Position numbers and translations under genes: made by a program
NCBI GenBank assembly: GCA_040879165.1
Contig: JBBDKV010000005.1
Coordinates: 1 to 45,530 of the forward strand
Origin: JBBDKV01 sp040879165
GTDB taxonomy: Bacteria; Patescibacteriota; Microgenomatia; UBA1400; PJMF01
Length of the DNA: 45,530 nucleotides
Direction of reading: 5' to 3'
In this document: piece after piece, positions 8,118 through 16,900 of the stretch
Position numbering within the stretch: the first letter of the stretch is position 1
Layout: each line of letters opens with the position of its first letter
Notes under the pieces: generated by a model
Told to the model about the DNA's origin: nothing
Seen by the model: the letters and a program-made list of their open reading frames with translations, nothing else
The model's database searches: none

Positions 8118-8668
8118 CATGGATCATTGGCTTGGGCAACCCGGGTGCAGAATACGCACAAACTCGACACAACGTGGGATATATGGTTGTCGATGCATTT
8201 GCGCAGCGCTTGAGCTTGCCTTTTCAAACTATGACAAAGCAGCGTGCTGAAGTAGCTCGCAATGAAGCGGTCTGCCTGATTAAGCCACTGACGTTTATGA
8301 ATAACTCGGGAGTAGCTATCAGAGCTGTGATGCAGTTTTTTGATAAACAACTGCTGGATTCGCAGGATGGCCAGACTCTAGACTCAGTGTATATCGTTCA
8401 CGATGATCTAGATATAGAGTTGGGACAGTGGAAGTCTCAGCTTGGACATGGACCAAAAGCACATAATGGCTTAATCTCAATATACGAACAGCTGGGCACT
8501 GAGCAGTTTTGGCATGTTCGGTTTGGTATCGATGGCTCACATCGACAGACTGATCAAGGTAGGATTCCAGGTAAAGCCTACGTATTACAGCGGTTCGCAA
8601 CTGATGAGCGAGCGGTGCTAGATACCACAATATCTGATATTCTAAATACGCTCGAAACAAAATGCTAA
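8114..8668 (+). CDS. pth: Peptidyl-tRNA hydrolase
   Basis: Cleaves peptidyl-tRNA released by stalled ribosomes, freeing tRNA for reuse. Seen: GLGNPG near residue 6, TRHNVGY with the catalytic His19, KPLTFMNNSG, and VHDDLDIELGQ with the conserved Asp. The later signature, usually GHNGL, is KAHNGL here. At 184 aa the length fits bacterial Pth, with a slightly long insert after GIDGSHRQ before the YVL motif. Translation is probably coupled to the ligase through the ATGA overlap. This pairing with a DNA ligase is not a functional link I know. Confidence 0.92.
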   Translation: MTWIIGLGNPGAEYAQTRHNVGYMVVDAFAQRLSLPFQTMTKQRAEVARNEAVCLIKPLTFMNNSGVAIRAVMQFFDKQLLDSQDGQTLDSVYIVHDDLDIELGQWKSQLGHGPKAHNGLISIYEQLGTEQFWHVRFGIDGSHRQTDQGRIPGKAYVLQRFATDERAVLDTTISDILNTLETKC

Positions 8669-8721
8669 AAGCCAGTATTGATTGATTATTTCATCGAGAA
8701 GTATCTAATCCCGCTCACACT

Positions 8722-9966
8722 ATGCCTAAACTCGTTACCATGCTGTCCCACTTGCCTTTTTTGCATTTCGTATCCGATCGGAATTTACGCCTACTCTATA
8801 CAGTTCGGGTGATTAAGGATTTGCTTAATCGTATTACTTTGTTTTTCTTACCGATTTTTATTTTTGTCATGGGCTATGACGGCTTGTTGCTTGGTACGAC
8901 ATACCTGACTGCACTGCAACGAGGAATGGTGTTGCTTGCGCTGTACTTTATTATCAATCGAATTGTGGTTCTAGTTACCGCAGTTCCTATAGGTAAGATT
9001 ATTTATAAGGTAGGTTTTTCTCGGGCGATGATTTATTCGTATTTACTGCGGCTGATTTCGTTTGCTGCCTTGATGTACTCTCAACAATTTCCTTGGTTAT
9101 TGTTGGTGGCGACTGTATTTGAAGCTTTGCAATCCAACTTTTTTTGGAATACCTTCTTTACCATCTTGACTAATCAAAGCGTAAAAACAGAAATAGGTAG
9201 TAACTTGGGAGGTTTGCAACTCATGTTGCAATTAGTAACAGCGATCAGTCCTGCACTGGCAGGTTTTGTAGCGTTGCAGTTTGGGTTTGGAGCACTGTTT
9301 TTGATCGGTATCGGCTTGCTGCTGATAAGCATGATTTTTATTATGCAGATGGATATACACATGATTCACGATCAAGTCAGTTGGACAGGATTTTGGCAAT
9401 GGTTTGACCAGAAGAGTTTGGGTAATCATCATCTGTCAATAATCGGTCGGTACATCAATGATGTGGCTTTGTTTATTTGGCCACTCTATGTTTTTCTACT
9501 GCTTGGCAGCATTGATAAAGTTGGGTTTTTGTATACAATTTCTCTGTTTATTGCGATGATTCTTACATTTTTTATTAGCATGTATTTGGACAAGACAAAA
9601 AATCGCAAACCGTTTTTCTTTTCAGGTGGCGTGATGTCAATGATCTGGATAGCACGAACGCAAGTGTTCACGATTTGGGGTATCGCGCTCGTCGATATTA
9701 TGGAGCGATTAACCGCTAATTATCATTGGCTCTTTTACGACATGGTATTTATTCGTGGTGGTCGCGGTGAGCACGCTTTTTCTTACTTCGTCTATCGTGA
9801 GATGGTGATGAGTATTGGAGCGATAATTTTTTGGGGATCGTTGGTAGCTTTCTTTGCGGTCACAACCAGTTGGAACGCAATCTTTATCTTTGGTGGAATA
9901 AGTGTGTTACTATCATTACTACTAATGACAGGTAAGCATGGTAAACAACTCCTCGCAGCCCGCTAA
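8722..9966 (+). CDS. MFS-type membrane transporter
   Basis: A 414-residue integral membrane protein with about 11-12 hydrophobic segments spread over its whole length, in two halves separated by a polar stretch near 213-235 (DIHMIHDQVSW). This is the Major Facilitator layout. N-terminal DRNLRLLYTVRVIKDLLNR is cytoplasmic. No substrate motif is recognisable, and the loop 2-3 signature of drug exporters is weak. The 3' end overlaps the next gene by 29 nt. Substrate and direction of transport are unknown. Confidence 0.7.
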   Translation: MPKLVTMLSHLPFLHFVSDRNLRLLYTVRVIKDLLNRITLFFLPIFIFVMGYDGLLLGTTYLTALQRGMVLLALYFIINRIVVLVTAVPIGKIIYKVGFSRAMIYSYLLRLISFAALMYSQQFPWLLLVATVFEALQSNFFWNTFFTILTNQSVKTEIGSNLGGLQLMLQLVTAISPALAGFVALQFGFGALFLIGIGLLLISMIFIMQMDIHMIHDQVSWTGFWQWFDQKSLGNHHLSIIGRYINDVALFIWPLYVFLLLGSIDKVGFLYTISLFIAMILTFFISMYLDKTKNRKPFFFSGGVMSMIWIARTQVFTIWGIALVDIMERLTANYHWLFYDMVFIRGGRGEHAFSYFVYREMVMSIGAIIFWGSLVAFFAVTTSWNAIFIFGGISVLLSLLLMTGKHGKQLLAAR

Positions 9967-10300
9967 ATCACAACAGCCCGCTAAATCACAGTCAAAAAAA
10001 CAGTCGAGTGAAAAGGCACAACAAGGCTTTTCTTTGGCAGGTAGTTTGTTTGCAAAGTACGAGGTTGCTGACTCTGGTGGGTATATTTCTCAGGAATTTC
10101 AAGATTTTGGCTATCGACTGGCTGTTGAGCTTGATGACTTGCAGCACAAAAGTTTATACATGCGCCTAGCAAAAACACAGCCTCGGCAGCGACTGGAGCG
10201 AGCGCTATCATTTGTCAGTGACGCTCAAACCGTCAAAAGCAAAGCAAAACTATTTATGTGGAAACTCCAGCAACTGAAACAGGAGAAGCAAAGCGAGTGA
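9938..10300 (+). CDS. Small hypothetical protein coupled to the MFS transporter
   Basis: A 120-residue soluble protein that I do not recognise. The first 30 residues are Gln/Lys/Ser-rich and contain the repeated hexapeptide QPAKSQ, made by an 18-bp DNA duplication. The rest (FSLAGSLFAKYEVADSGGYISQEF to the end) looks mostly helical, with basic pairs RQRLERAL and KLFMWKLQQLKQEK. Its start lies inside the transporter gene, so the two are probably translated together and may act together. No membrane segment or catalytic motif is visible. Confidence 0.6.
   Translation: MVNNSSQPAKSQQPAKSQSKKQSSEKAQQGFSLAGSLFAKYEVADSGGYISQEFQDFGYRLAVELDDLQHKSLYMRLAKTQPRQRLERALSFVSDAQTVKSKAKLFMWKLQQLKQEKQSE
9956..9990 (+). 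repeat. 18-bp tandem duplication across the MFS stop codon
   Basis: The 17-mer CAGCCCGCTAAATCACA occurs at 9956-9972 and again at 9974-9990. The first copy holds the transporter stop (TAA at 9964-9966). In the downstream frame each unit adds six residues. It is a recent-looking slip duplication. Confidence 0.8.
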
Positions 10301-10334
10301 GCTGCCTGCTTGCAGTGACGGACTGTGTGCACGG

Positions 10335-10355
10335 GCTTTGTCAAAACGGTATACT
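10335..10355 (+). promoter_or_regulatory. Promoter-like motif shared with the ATPase upstream region
   Basis: GCTTTGTCAAAACGGTATA, followed by CT to give TATACT at 10350-10355, lies 65 bp before the GH3 gene. A near copy is at 14408-14427. Only 6 bp separate TTGTCA from TATACT, so this is not an ordinary -35/-10 pair; it may be a -10 with an upstream activator site. Confidence 0.3.
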
Positions 10356-10419
10356 ATAACCAGTTACTATGTCATGCTAGTGACAAGCTCCAAGATAGAG
10401 ATAGAGCACGATTAAGCGT

Positions 10420-11568
10420 ATGCATTGGCGAGTACAACTACTAATACTTTTTCTGGGACTCCTAGCAGTAGGTATGGGGTATCTTTATTTTACTCGAGAT
10501 CAACGGATTTCTAATCAAGAGGCAGCAATGACTGCTTTAGAAACTGACGAGGTTGAGGAAGTGCCAGTTCAAACACCAGTTCCACTGGCTAAACTACTCG
10601 CTGTTTCAGTTTCCTTAGATGACGATCAATCGGCAACAGCTGCAGCAACGCACGAATTTATTTCTCAATTCCAACCAGGGTTTGTTGTCTTATTTGGCGA
10701 GGCAGTAGCCACTCAGTCTGCTCAGGAAGCAATTACTGATATTGGAGAATTAGTGGTTGAGCAGGATCGGCCAATGGTGTTGGTTGATCACGAAGGTGGT
10801 CAAATCCAGCGACTGAATGGCGCTGGATTTACGCGATTACCTAGCTGGCGGCGAGTTTGTCAGCTTGCGTCTGAACAACGTCAGGCGTTATTTGCCACCA
10901 GCGCTGCAGAATTACGGGCAGTTGGTGTAGAGGGTGTGCTGGCTCCAGTGGTTGATGTAGCAGCAAATAATCCGTTTATGCGGGAACGCATCTGCAGTGC
11001 CGATCCAGAAATTGTGGCTGAAGTTGCCGCTGAGTTTGTGGCGGCTTTTTCCCAAGCTGAAATTGCGTCAGTCTTGAAGCATTATCCAGGTCTCGGCACT
11101 GCCACTCGAGATCCACATGATGGATCAAGTATTGTAGAGATTAGGCCAGAAGACGTTGCCCCATTTCAGAGCTTGCTTGATCAATGGCCTGATTTAGCAG
11201 TGATGACCACGCACGTTGGCGTGCTGAATCAATTTCCTGAGATACCTTGCTCACTGAGTGCGTCGTGTATCGAACAAATTTACGAACTATATCCTGAAGC
11301 AATCACCATCACTGATGCGCTTGAGATGTCGGCAGCACGACATAATCCAGCTACGCCTGATGAGCCAAAGTCACTGAGCACCGTTGCGCTGCAGGCTATT
11401 AGAGCTGGTAATCATGTAATCTTATTTGGTCCAGACGTCAGTAGCCAAGAAGTGTTTGAGGTGTTAGAAGATATGCGTTCGGAGTATACTAGTTCCTATG
11501 AGTTTAGGACTAACGTAGATGCAGCACTTGCGCGAATAGAGCAGTATCACGCACAATGGAAGCAGTAA
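10420..11568 (+). CDS. Glycoside hydrolase family 3, NagZ-like
   Basis: Probable beta-N-acetylhexosaminidase or related GH3 enzyme acting on cell-wall or glycan fragments. Residues 5-24 are an N-terminal membrane anchor, so it acts outside the membrane. GH3 motifs appear in order: DHEGGQIQRLNG (usual DQEGGRVQRL), KHYPGLGTATRDPHDGS (usual KHFPGHGDTxxDSH, with the His-Asp pair as the acid/base unit in NagZ), and ITDALEMSA with the Asp nucleophile (usual DDLxM). At 382 aa it is a single TIM barrel without the C-terminal GH3 domain. The exact sugar is not clear. It is followed by an uncharacterised membrane protein and Lgt. Confidence 0.85.
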   Translation: MHWRVQLLILFLGLLAVGMGYLYFTRDQRISNQEAAMTALETDEVEEVPVQTPVPLAKLLAVSVSLDDDQSATAAATHEFISQFQPGFVVLFGEAVATQSAQEAITDIGELVVEQDRPMVLVDHEGGQIQRLNGAGFTRLPSWRRVCQLASEQRQALFATSAAELRAVGVEGVLAPVVDVAANNPFMRERICSADPEIVAEVAAEFVAAFSQAEIASVLKHYPGLGTATRDPHDGSSIVEIRPEDVAPFQSLLDQWPDLAVMTTHVGVLNQFPEIPCSLSASCIEQIYELYPEAITITDALEMSAARHNPATPDEPKSLSTVALQAIRAGNHVILFGPDVSSQEVFEVLEDMRSEYTSSYEFRTNVDAALARIEQYHAQWKQ

Positions 11569-11593
11569 GTTGTTGCCAGTATTAGATTGATCA

Positions 11594-12130
11594 GTGCGTA
11601 TAATTTACGGTAAGGCAGAAGGCAGTAAGGGCAGTATGGCACTACCAACCAGAGTCACCAGTCTTTTTGTGCAATATGGCATTCCGCTTGCTTTTGCAGC
11701 AGCGTATCTATTTTTGCGTGTCATTCCCAGCGATGGTTCGTACTGGCAGGTCATTTGGTTAGTGCTTGGCTTTTACCTTGGATTTTTACTGCTTTGGATT
11801 GATGAGAAATTTTTATATTCTCGATACAACAATTTGCAAACCTTGCCCAAGGAGTTGATTACGCGTTCTGTGTTGTTTGCCCTAGCATATGTAGTACTGC
11901 TTATTTTTGTAGTCACCTCAACGGGTAGTCCGATCGGCGTGGGAATGGTGTTGGGTGTCGGCACTCAACTAAGTATTGAGCATTTTTTGGCGCGTAAGAA
12001 TCCAGAATATTTTCAAAAAAAGTTTTTATTTCAGATGAAGCGACAGCTGCAGCCAATTGAAATTGCTCGGATGATGTTGCTGTTTGCTGGTGTCGTGGTA
12101 CTAATGGCAGGGTACTATTTATTTAAATAG
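11594..12130 (+). CDS. Four-helix membrane protein of unknown function
   Basis: A 178-residue protein with about four hydrophobic segments (near 26-44, 50-70, 88-106 and 158-176) and a basic cytoplasmic loop ARKNPEYFQKKFLFQMKRQ. The frame begins with GTG at 11594; an ATG at 11636 (MALPTRVTS) is an equal alternative that would shorten it by 14 residues. I do not recognise a family. It sits between a wall-directed GH3 enzyme and Lgt, so an envelope role is possible but not shown. Confidence 0.6.
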   Translation: MRIIYGKAEGSKGSMALPTRVTSLFVQYGIPLAFAAAYLFLRVIPSDGSYWQVIWLVLGFYLGFLLLWIDEKFLYSRYNNLQTLPKELITRSVLFALAYVVLLIFVVTSTGSPIGVGMVLGVGTQLSIEHFLARKNPEYFQKKFLFQMKRQLQPIEIARMMLLFAGVVVLMAGYYLFK

Positions 12131-12180
12131 CACTTAACCCTTACACTTTTTTCAAAAGTTCAAAATAAGGAGCTTGAGTC

Positions 12181-12978
12181 ATGGAATCAGAAGTAGTGAT
12201 AGCAGGAATTACGCTGCGTTGGTACGGTATCTTTGTGGCCAGTGGAATTGTAACTGCGGCGCTTATATCTTGGCGAGCGTTGCGGAGCATTGCAAATTCA
12301 AAGCTTGATTGGTTTTGGGATCTGATCAGCGTAGCAGTTGTGACAGGATTAATTGGCGCGCGAGCCTGGCACGTTTGGACAGACTGGCATTTGTATGCTA
12401 CCGATTTGCTCCGGGCATTTGCGGTATGGCAAGGTGGCTTGAGCATTTTAGGTGGCATCCTGGGTGGATCACTGGGAATCTACCTTGTCTGGCGCAACAA
12501 AAAAGAGTGGCGAGAGGTTTCCTTTTTAGCAATACTTGATAGTTTGGCGCTCGGCGCTCCAGTTGGTCAAGCGATAGGGCGACTGGGAAACTGGGTCAAC
12601 CAAGAAGTCTATGGTTTTCCGACCAATCTCCCTTGGAAAATTGAGATTGATCCGCAGTATCGACTGGCGGGATATGAAAATGAGGTGTATTACCATCCAC
12701 TGTTTGCGTACGAGGCAGGTCTGCTGCTCTGTTTTGCGGGCTTGGCTTGGCTGGCAGTCAGAAAGCAGTGGTTGCAAATTAGCTCTGGCAACGTTGCTTT
12801 GGCATACTTGGGATATTATGGTGTAGTGCGATTTTTGCTTGAGTTTGTCCGCATTGATAAACGAATCTTGATTGGAGAAATTGGACTTAACCAAGCTATA
12901 ATGGGGATGTTAGCATTGGGTGTTTTTGGGTATTTTGTCTGGCAGTATCTAAAGCAAAGGCAGTTCAGTCGAGAGTAA
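12181..12978 (+). CDS. lgt: Prolipoprotein diacylglyceryl transferase
   Basis: Transfers diacylglycerol from phosphatidylglycerol to the lipobox Cys of prelipoproteins. A 265-residue protein with seven hydrophobic segments. The family signature is present as GRLGNWVNQEVYG (usual GRIGNFINxExxG), and HPLFAYE replaces the common HPxQLYE. A good Shine-Dalgarno (AAGGAG, 12166-12171) fixes the start. The next gene, 4 nt downstream, encodes a lipoprotein with a lipobox, a direct candidate substrate. Confidence 0.93.
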   Translation: MESEVVIAGITLRWYGIFVASGIVTAALISWRALRSIANSKLDWFWDLISVAVVTGLIGARAWHVWTDWHLYATDLLRAFAVWQGGLSILGGILGGSLGIYLVWRNKKEWREVSFLAILDSLALGAPVGQAIGRLGNWVNQEVYGFPTNLPWKIEIDPQYRLAGYENEVYYHPLFAYEAGLLLCFAGLAWLAVRKQWLQISSGNVALAYLGYYGVVRFLLEFVRIDKRILIGEIGLNQAIMGMLALGVFGYFVWQYLKQRQFSRE

Positions 12979-12982
12979 CAGT

Positions 12983-13477
12983 ATGATTCGCACACTTATT
13001 TCTCTGGTTATTCTTGGTCTACTTGCAGGAGTTACTGCAGGGTGCAGACAGTCTGATCAAAATATCGACCTGACTGCAGTGGAAGATAGACAGTTGGTTG
13101 AGCTTGCTGTAGGAGAGCAGATGCTGACGGTGGAAGTGGTAAATGCTTCTGAAAGCACCACGCGCGGATTGAGCGGTCGTGAAGAAATAGGCAGTGACGG
13201 CATGCTGTTTGCCTTTTCTGATCGCAGTATTGCGCGATTTTGGATGAAGGAGATGCTCTTTGCGTTGGACATGGTTTGGATAGATGGAAAAGAAGTAATT
13301 GGCGTTACTGAAAATGTGCCATTTCCGGATCCGGTTGCCGCTCCTCACACCTTACCTCTCTATACTTCTCCAAGTGAAGTAACGGCAGTGCTGGAAGTAC
13401 CTGCTGGGATGGCCTCAGAATATGGTATTGTTGAGGGTGCTACGATTACGCCAGTTCGCCTGATTGACTCAGAGTAA
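12983..13477 (+). CDS. DUF192-family lipoprotein
   Basis: A 164-residue exported protein. Residues 1-20 are a lipoprotein signal with the lipobox AGVTAGC, so Cys21 should be lipidated by the Lgt encoded just upstream. Residues 40-160 form a DUF192 domain: GLSGREEIGSDGMLFAF, then FWMKEMLFALDMVWID and VLEVPAGMASEYGIVEGA, all hallmarks of the family. DUF192 function is not established. It probably sits on the outer face of the cytoplasmic membrane. Confidence 0.88.
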   Translation: MIRTLISLVILGLLAGVTAGCRQSDQNIDLTAVEDRQLVELAVGEQMLTVEVVNASESTTRGLSGREEIGSDGMLFAFSDRSIARFWMKEMLFALDMVWIDGKEVIGVTENVPFPDPVAAPHTLPLYTSPSEVTAVLEVPAGMASEYGIVEGATITPVRLIDSE

Positions 13478-13537
13478 GTCAATGCAACTGCCCATGATTT
13501 CAGATCAATGCAGATGGTATCATTAGGTAATTGACCT

Positions 13538-14329
13538 ATGTCAGACCAAGCTGCCCATTCAACCCATCAACCAGCTCAATCCTCTGTTGCCTCGAGGTTG
13601 TCAGATTCGTCGCGTAATTTGATGCAACAAGGCTTGCCAGCGGCACAAGTGGCTGATCCGCAACTAGCTCAGTCGGCGGATACTACGTCGAATCAAACAC
13701 AGGCTCAAGCGACTGATCAAGAGCAAGCCCAACAATCAGTGGCACCGTCAACATCACCGACATCTGCACAACAACCATCTCCACCAGTACCTCAACCGCA
13801 TCCCCAACCACATTCTCAAGCTCAACCACCGGCTCAACCACCGGCACAGATTCCAGACTCAGAAAAAATAGCTATCTTTGAGAAAGTTCTCGATGATGCT
13901 GAGGCGCAGCAGCAACCGCAAAATCCACCACCTACCCAACAAGGCGCACAAACAGGGGGAGTTCGCAAAGAACAGTTGGAGGGAGCATCCACGAGTGGTG
14001 CAGCTACAGCTGAGTTGCCTGGAGGTATGCAGTATGTTGAAACCGAGCCGCAGGCAGAAATTCCCCCAGAAGTGGAAAGTTTTTTACACAAATCTGAAGA
14101 GCATCCTGAGCAACAACCAACTGAAATAGTCATTGCGGAGCAACCTCGACAGTCGTACACACCGCCTCCACCAAAGAGAACAGTCAGAGTGTTGCCAATT
14201 ACTAAGGAAGAAATTGAAGAAGGAAAAAAGCTGAATGTGCAAAACAGCTTCCGATGGCTAGTCGAGTTTAGTCAAAAAGTGACGAAGATGTTTACTGGAT
14301 CGGTTATATATCGTGAAGAGAAAAAATAG
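13538..14329 (+). CDS. Pro/Gln-rich disordered protein preceding the ATPase
   Basis: A 263-residue protein that is mostly low-complexity: residues 1-110 are Gln/Ala/Ser/Pro-rich, with PQPHPQPHSQAQPPAQPP near 88-105, and further Pro/Gln stretches follow. Only the last 50 residues (RTVRVLPITKEEIEEGKKL, then a Trp/Phe-containing helix NSFRWLVEFSQKV) look folded. No signal peptide or clear membrane span is visible. It is not a recognised family. It is 109 bp before the large ATPase in the same orientation and could be a partner or scaffold (inference). Confidence 0.6.
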   Translation: MSDQAAHSTHQPAQSSVASRLSDSSRNLMQQGLPAAQVADPQLAQSADTTSNQTQAQATDQEQAQQSVAPSTSPTSAQQPSPPVPQPHPQPHSQAQPPAQPPAQIPDSEKIAIFEKVLDDAEAQQQPQNPPPTQQGAQTGGVRKEQLEGASTSGAATAELPGGMQYVETEPQAEIPPEVESFLHKSEEHPEQQPTEIVIAEQPRQSYTPPPPKRTVRVLPITKEEIEEGKKLNVQNSFRWLVEFSQKVTKMFTGSVIYREEKK

Positions 14330-14407
14330 CCGAGCACACGAGTTTGCAGTGATTGTGATGAGTAACTACCATCACTACTTCAAACACCTCGTAATCGCAG
14401 TATAAGT

Positions 14408-14429
14408 GCTTTGTCGAAACAGGTATAAT
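14408..14429 (+). promoter_or_regulatory. Promoter-like motif upstream of the ATPase
   Basis: GCTTTGTCGAAACAGGTATA followed by AT gives TATAAT at 14424-14429, which ends 9 nt before the ATG at 14439. This is almost the same string as at 10335. A very short leader is implied. Confidence 0.4.
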
Positions 14430-14438
14430 TGGTGATAT

Positions 14439-16778
14439 ATGGAAGATATTTCTTCTTCAGTGTTGAATAACATTTTGGCTGTACTAGCGATTATTGGTGT
14501 TTTTGTAGCGGCGATTATTTTTGTAGCTGCATTAGCCTATCTGGGTCTGCAATGGTTTAAGCACCGTAATCGTGAAAAATACGCGCTTGATTTTGTAACG
14601 TTGCTGATTCGTTTGCCTCGAGATAATGAGGTAAAAATTGACGCTGCTGAGCAGATGTTTGCTAGCTTATACTCGCTCAAAAAATCGGGATTTTTGATGG
14701 GCTTTGTTTCTATTGAAGACTATTTTTCATTTGAAATTGTGGCGCTCAAAGAAGAAATCGGGTTTTATGTTAGTTGTCCAGTAAAAATTCGTGATTTGGT
14801 GGAGAAGCAAATCCAAGGTGCTTATCCAACCGCGGAGCTGACCGAAGTCGATGAAGTCAATATTTTTAGCGAAAAAGGTAAAGTAGCATTTGCCAGTCTT
14901 AAGCTCGAAGAGGCCAATTATGAGCCAATCAAGCCGTACAAAGATTTGCCAACAGATGGTTTATCGCTACTCACTTCAGCACTTTCCAAGATGGATGTCG
15001 GTGAAGGAGCGATTGTGCAACTTTTGGTGCAGCCTACGGGAGATGGCTGGAAGAAAAAAGGTAAGAATTACATTGCTGACGAAAAGAAGCGGGAAGCTGA
15101 TCCTGAAAAAACCACCTATAATCATGACCCAAAGGAGATGGAGCACATCACCACCAAACTTGAGCGACCAGGTTTTCAAGTGTCTATCAGAGTAGTAGTT
15201 TCCGCGCGTACTGATCACGCGGCTGACTCACACTTGAATAACATCATGGGCGCCTTTGCCCAGTTTTCATCGGCGTATAACAAGTTTGAACGTGCTGGAA
15301 TTATGTTTAAGCAGCTGTTTATGGTCGATTTTATTTATCGCTATATGCCGCTTTTTAATCGCAATACTAGTGTGCTTAACAGTGAAGAGTTGGCAACCAT
15401 TTTTCATTTACCCAATAAAACCATTGAGACGCCACATATCAAATGGCTTAATGCTAAGCACGCGCCCGCACCGCACAATATTCCTACAGAAGGATTGTAT
15501 TTGGGCACTTCTGTGTATCGTGGATATCGCCGTGAGGTGTTTATGACGCAGGACGACCGGCGGCGACATATGTACATCATTGGAAAGACGGGTACTGGAA
15601 AGTCTGAGTTTTTGAAAGAGATGATTTTGCAGGATATAGAAGCTGGACGAGGAGTCTGTGCAGTAGACCCGCACGGTGAATTTGTCGAGGATATTTTGCA
15701 GTTGATGCCGCCTGAGCGGGCTGATGATGTTGTGTACTTTAACCCTTCTGATTTAACCCGGCCGATGGGACTGAATATGATGGAGGCGGACACTGAGGAG
15801 CAGCGTCATTTTGTGGTCGGATCAGTGATTGGTCTGATGTATAAATTATATGACCCACATCGTACGGGTATTATCGGTCCTCGATTTGAGCACGCCATTC
15901 GCAATGCCATGTTGACCATCATGTATCGCAAGGGCACGACCTTTGTCGAGTTGGTACGGATTTTGACTGATAATAAATTTATGGAAGAAATGCTGCCATT
16001 TGTCAAAGATCCTGTGGTGCGTCGCTACTGGACTGACCAAATTGCGCAGACGAGCGATTTTCACAAATCTGAAGTGCTGGACTACATAGTTTCCAAATTT
16101 GGTCGATTTGTGACCAACAAAACGATGCGCAATATTATTGGCCAGCCGGTCAGCGCCTTTAATTTTCGCAAAGCTATGGACGAGCAAAAAATTATACTTT
16201 GCAACTTGTCCAAAGGTGTTTTAGGTGAAGAAGATGCCAAGTTTTTGGGGCTCATTTTGGTGCCGAAAGTCTTGACGGCAGCGATGAGTCGGCAAGATGT
16301 GCCGATGGCGCAGCGCAATGACTTTTACTTTTATGTTGATGAGTTTCAAAATTATGCCACTGAAGATTTTGCCGTCATTTTGTCTGAGGCGCGGAAGTAT
16401 CGACTCAATCTAATTGTGGCTAATCAGTTTATTGGTCAAATCGATGAGGACGTGAAGAATGCGGTATTTGGCAACGTGGGCTCGATTGTGTCTTTCCGTA
16501 TTGGTGTGCCTGACGCCAATTTTCTGCAGCATGAATTCGCGCCGCTTTTTAGTGAAACCGATTTGACTAATATCGAGAAATACCATGTGTATATCAAGAC
16601 AATTGTCAATAACGAGCCAGTGCAGCCATTTAGCATGTCCTTAGTAAAAGATATGTCGTTAGTTGAAGCACAGATGAACCCAGAGCAGGCTGAGATGATT
16701 ATAGAATTGTCGCGGCTGAAGTATGGCAAAGATCGAGAAATGGTTGAGGCAGAGATTACAGGGCGGAGTAATTTGTAA
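14439..16778 (+). CDS. VirD4/TraG-like membrane ATPase (DUF87/HerA-FtsK superfamily)
   Basis: A 779-residue P-loop ATPase related to type IV secretion coupling and pilus motors. An N-terminal hydrophobic segment (about 10-36) anchors it. Residues 40-370 form a domain without recognised motifs. Walker A is IGKTGTGKS near 384-392, followed by VDPHGEF near 408. Walker B is FYFYVDEFQNYAT near 630-642, then LSEARKYRLNLIVANQFIGQI, a sensor region typical of VirD4/TraG proteins. Proteins of this type are widespread in CPR genomes, often without a complete secretion system; no relaxase or VirB set is seen here. It could move DNA or drive pilus-linked processes; I cannot tell which. Confidence 0.8.
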   Translation: MEDISSSVLNNILAVLAIIGVFVAAIIFVAALAYLGLQWFKHRNREKYALDFVTLLIRLPRDNEVKIDAAEQMFASLYSLKKSGFLMGFVSIEDYFSFEIVALKEEIGFYVSCPVKIRDLVEKQIQGAYPTAELTEVDEVNIFSEKGKVAFASLKLEEANYEPIKPYKDLPTDGLSLLTSALSKMDVGEGAIVQLLVQPTGDGWKKKGKNYIADEKKREADPEKTTYNHDPKEMEHITTKLERPGFQVSIRVVVSARTDHAADSHLNNIMGAFAQFSSAYNKFERAGIMFKQLFMVDFIYRYMPLFNRNTSVLNSEELATIFHLPNKTIETPHIKWLNAKHAPAPHNIPTEGLYLGTSVYRGYRREVFMTQDDRRRHMYIIGKTGTGKSEFLKEMILQDIEAGRGVCAVDPHGEFVEDILQLMPPERADDVVYFNPSDLTRPMGLNMMEADTEEQRHFVVGSVIGLMYKLYDPHRTGIIGPRFEHAIRNAMLTIMYRKGTTFVELVRILTDNKFMEEMLPFVKDPVVRRYWTDQIAQTSDFHKSEVLDYIVSKFGRFVTNKTMRNIIGQPVSAFNFRKAMDEQKIILCNLSKGVLGEEDAKFLGLILVPKVLTAAMSRQDVPMAQRNDFYFYVDEFQNYATEDFAVILSEARKYRLNLIVANQFIGQIDEDVKNAVFGNVGSIVSFRIGVPDANFLQHEFAPLFSETDLTNIEKYHVYIKTIVNNEPVQPFSMSLVKDMSLVEAQMNPEQAEMIIELSRLKYGKDREMVEAEITGRSNL

Positions 16779-16781
16779 ACT

Positions 16782-16888
16782 ACGAACCTCACACTTTTTT
16801 TAATCTGGTGAGTGCTTAAATAGTCTGCATCATGACTAAAAAATACTCACGCAGTACTCGGGGGCTGCAAAAAAAGTGTGAGGTTCGT
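16782..16888. repeat. 107-bp element bounded by perfect 20-bp inverted repeats
   Basis: ACGAACCTCACACTTTTTTT at 16782-16801 is exactly complementary to 16869-16888. The 67-nt interior has nested pairs GTGAGT/ACTCAC (16808 and 16845) and AGTC/GACT, so the whole could fold into one long hairpin. No target-site duplication is obvious. It may be a small hairpin mobile remnant or a strong transcription barrier between the ATPase and the Crp gene. Confidence 0.75.
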
Positions 16889-16900
16889 GTTGAGTGAGAT

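Noticed and set aside
7682..8350. 222-codon minus-strand frame over the ligase 3' end and pth
   Set aside because: It is antisense to two clear genes, has no motif and reflects codon bias of the real frame.
12140..12165. Short A/T hairpin before lgt as terminator
   Set aside because: The stem is only A/T-rich and no U-run follows it in the right place; it probably arises by chance.
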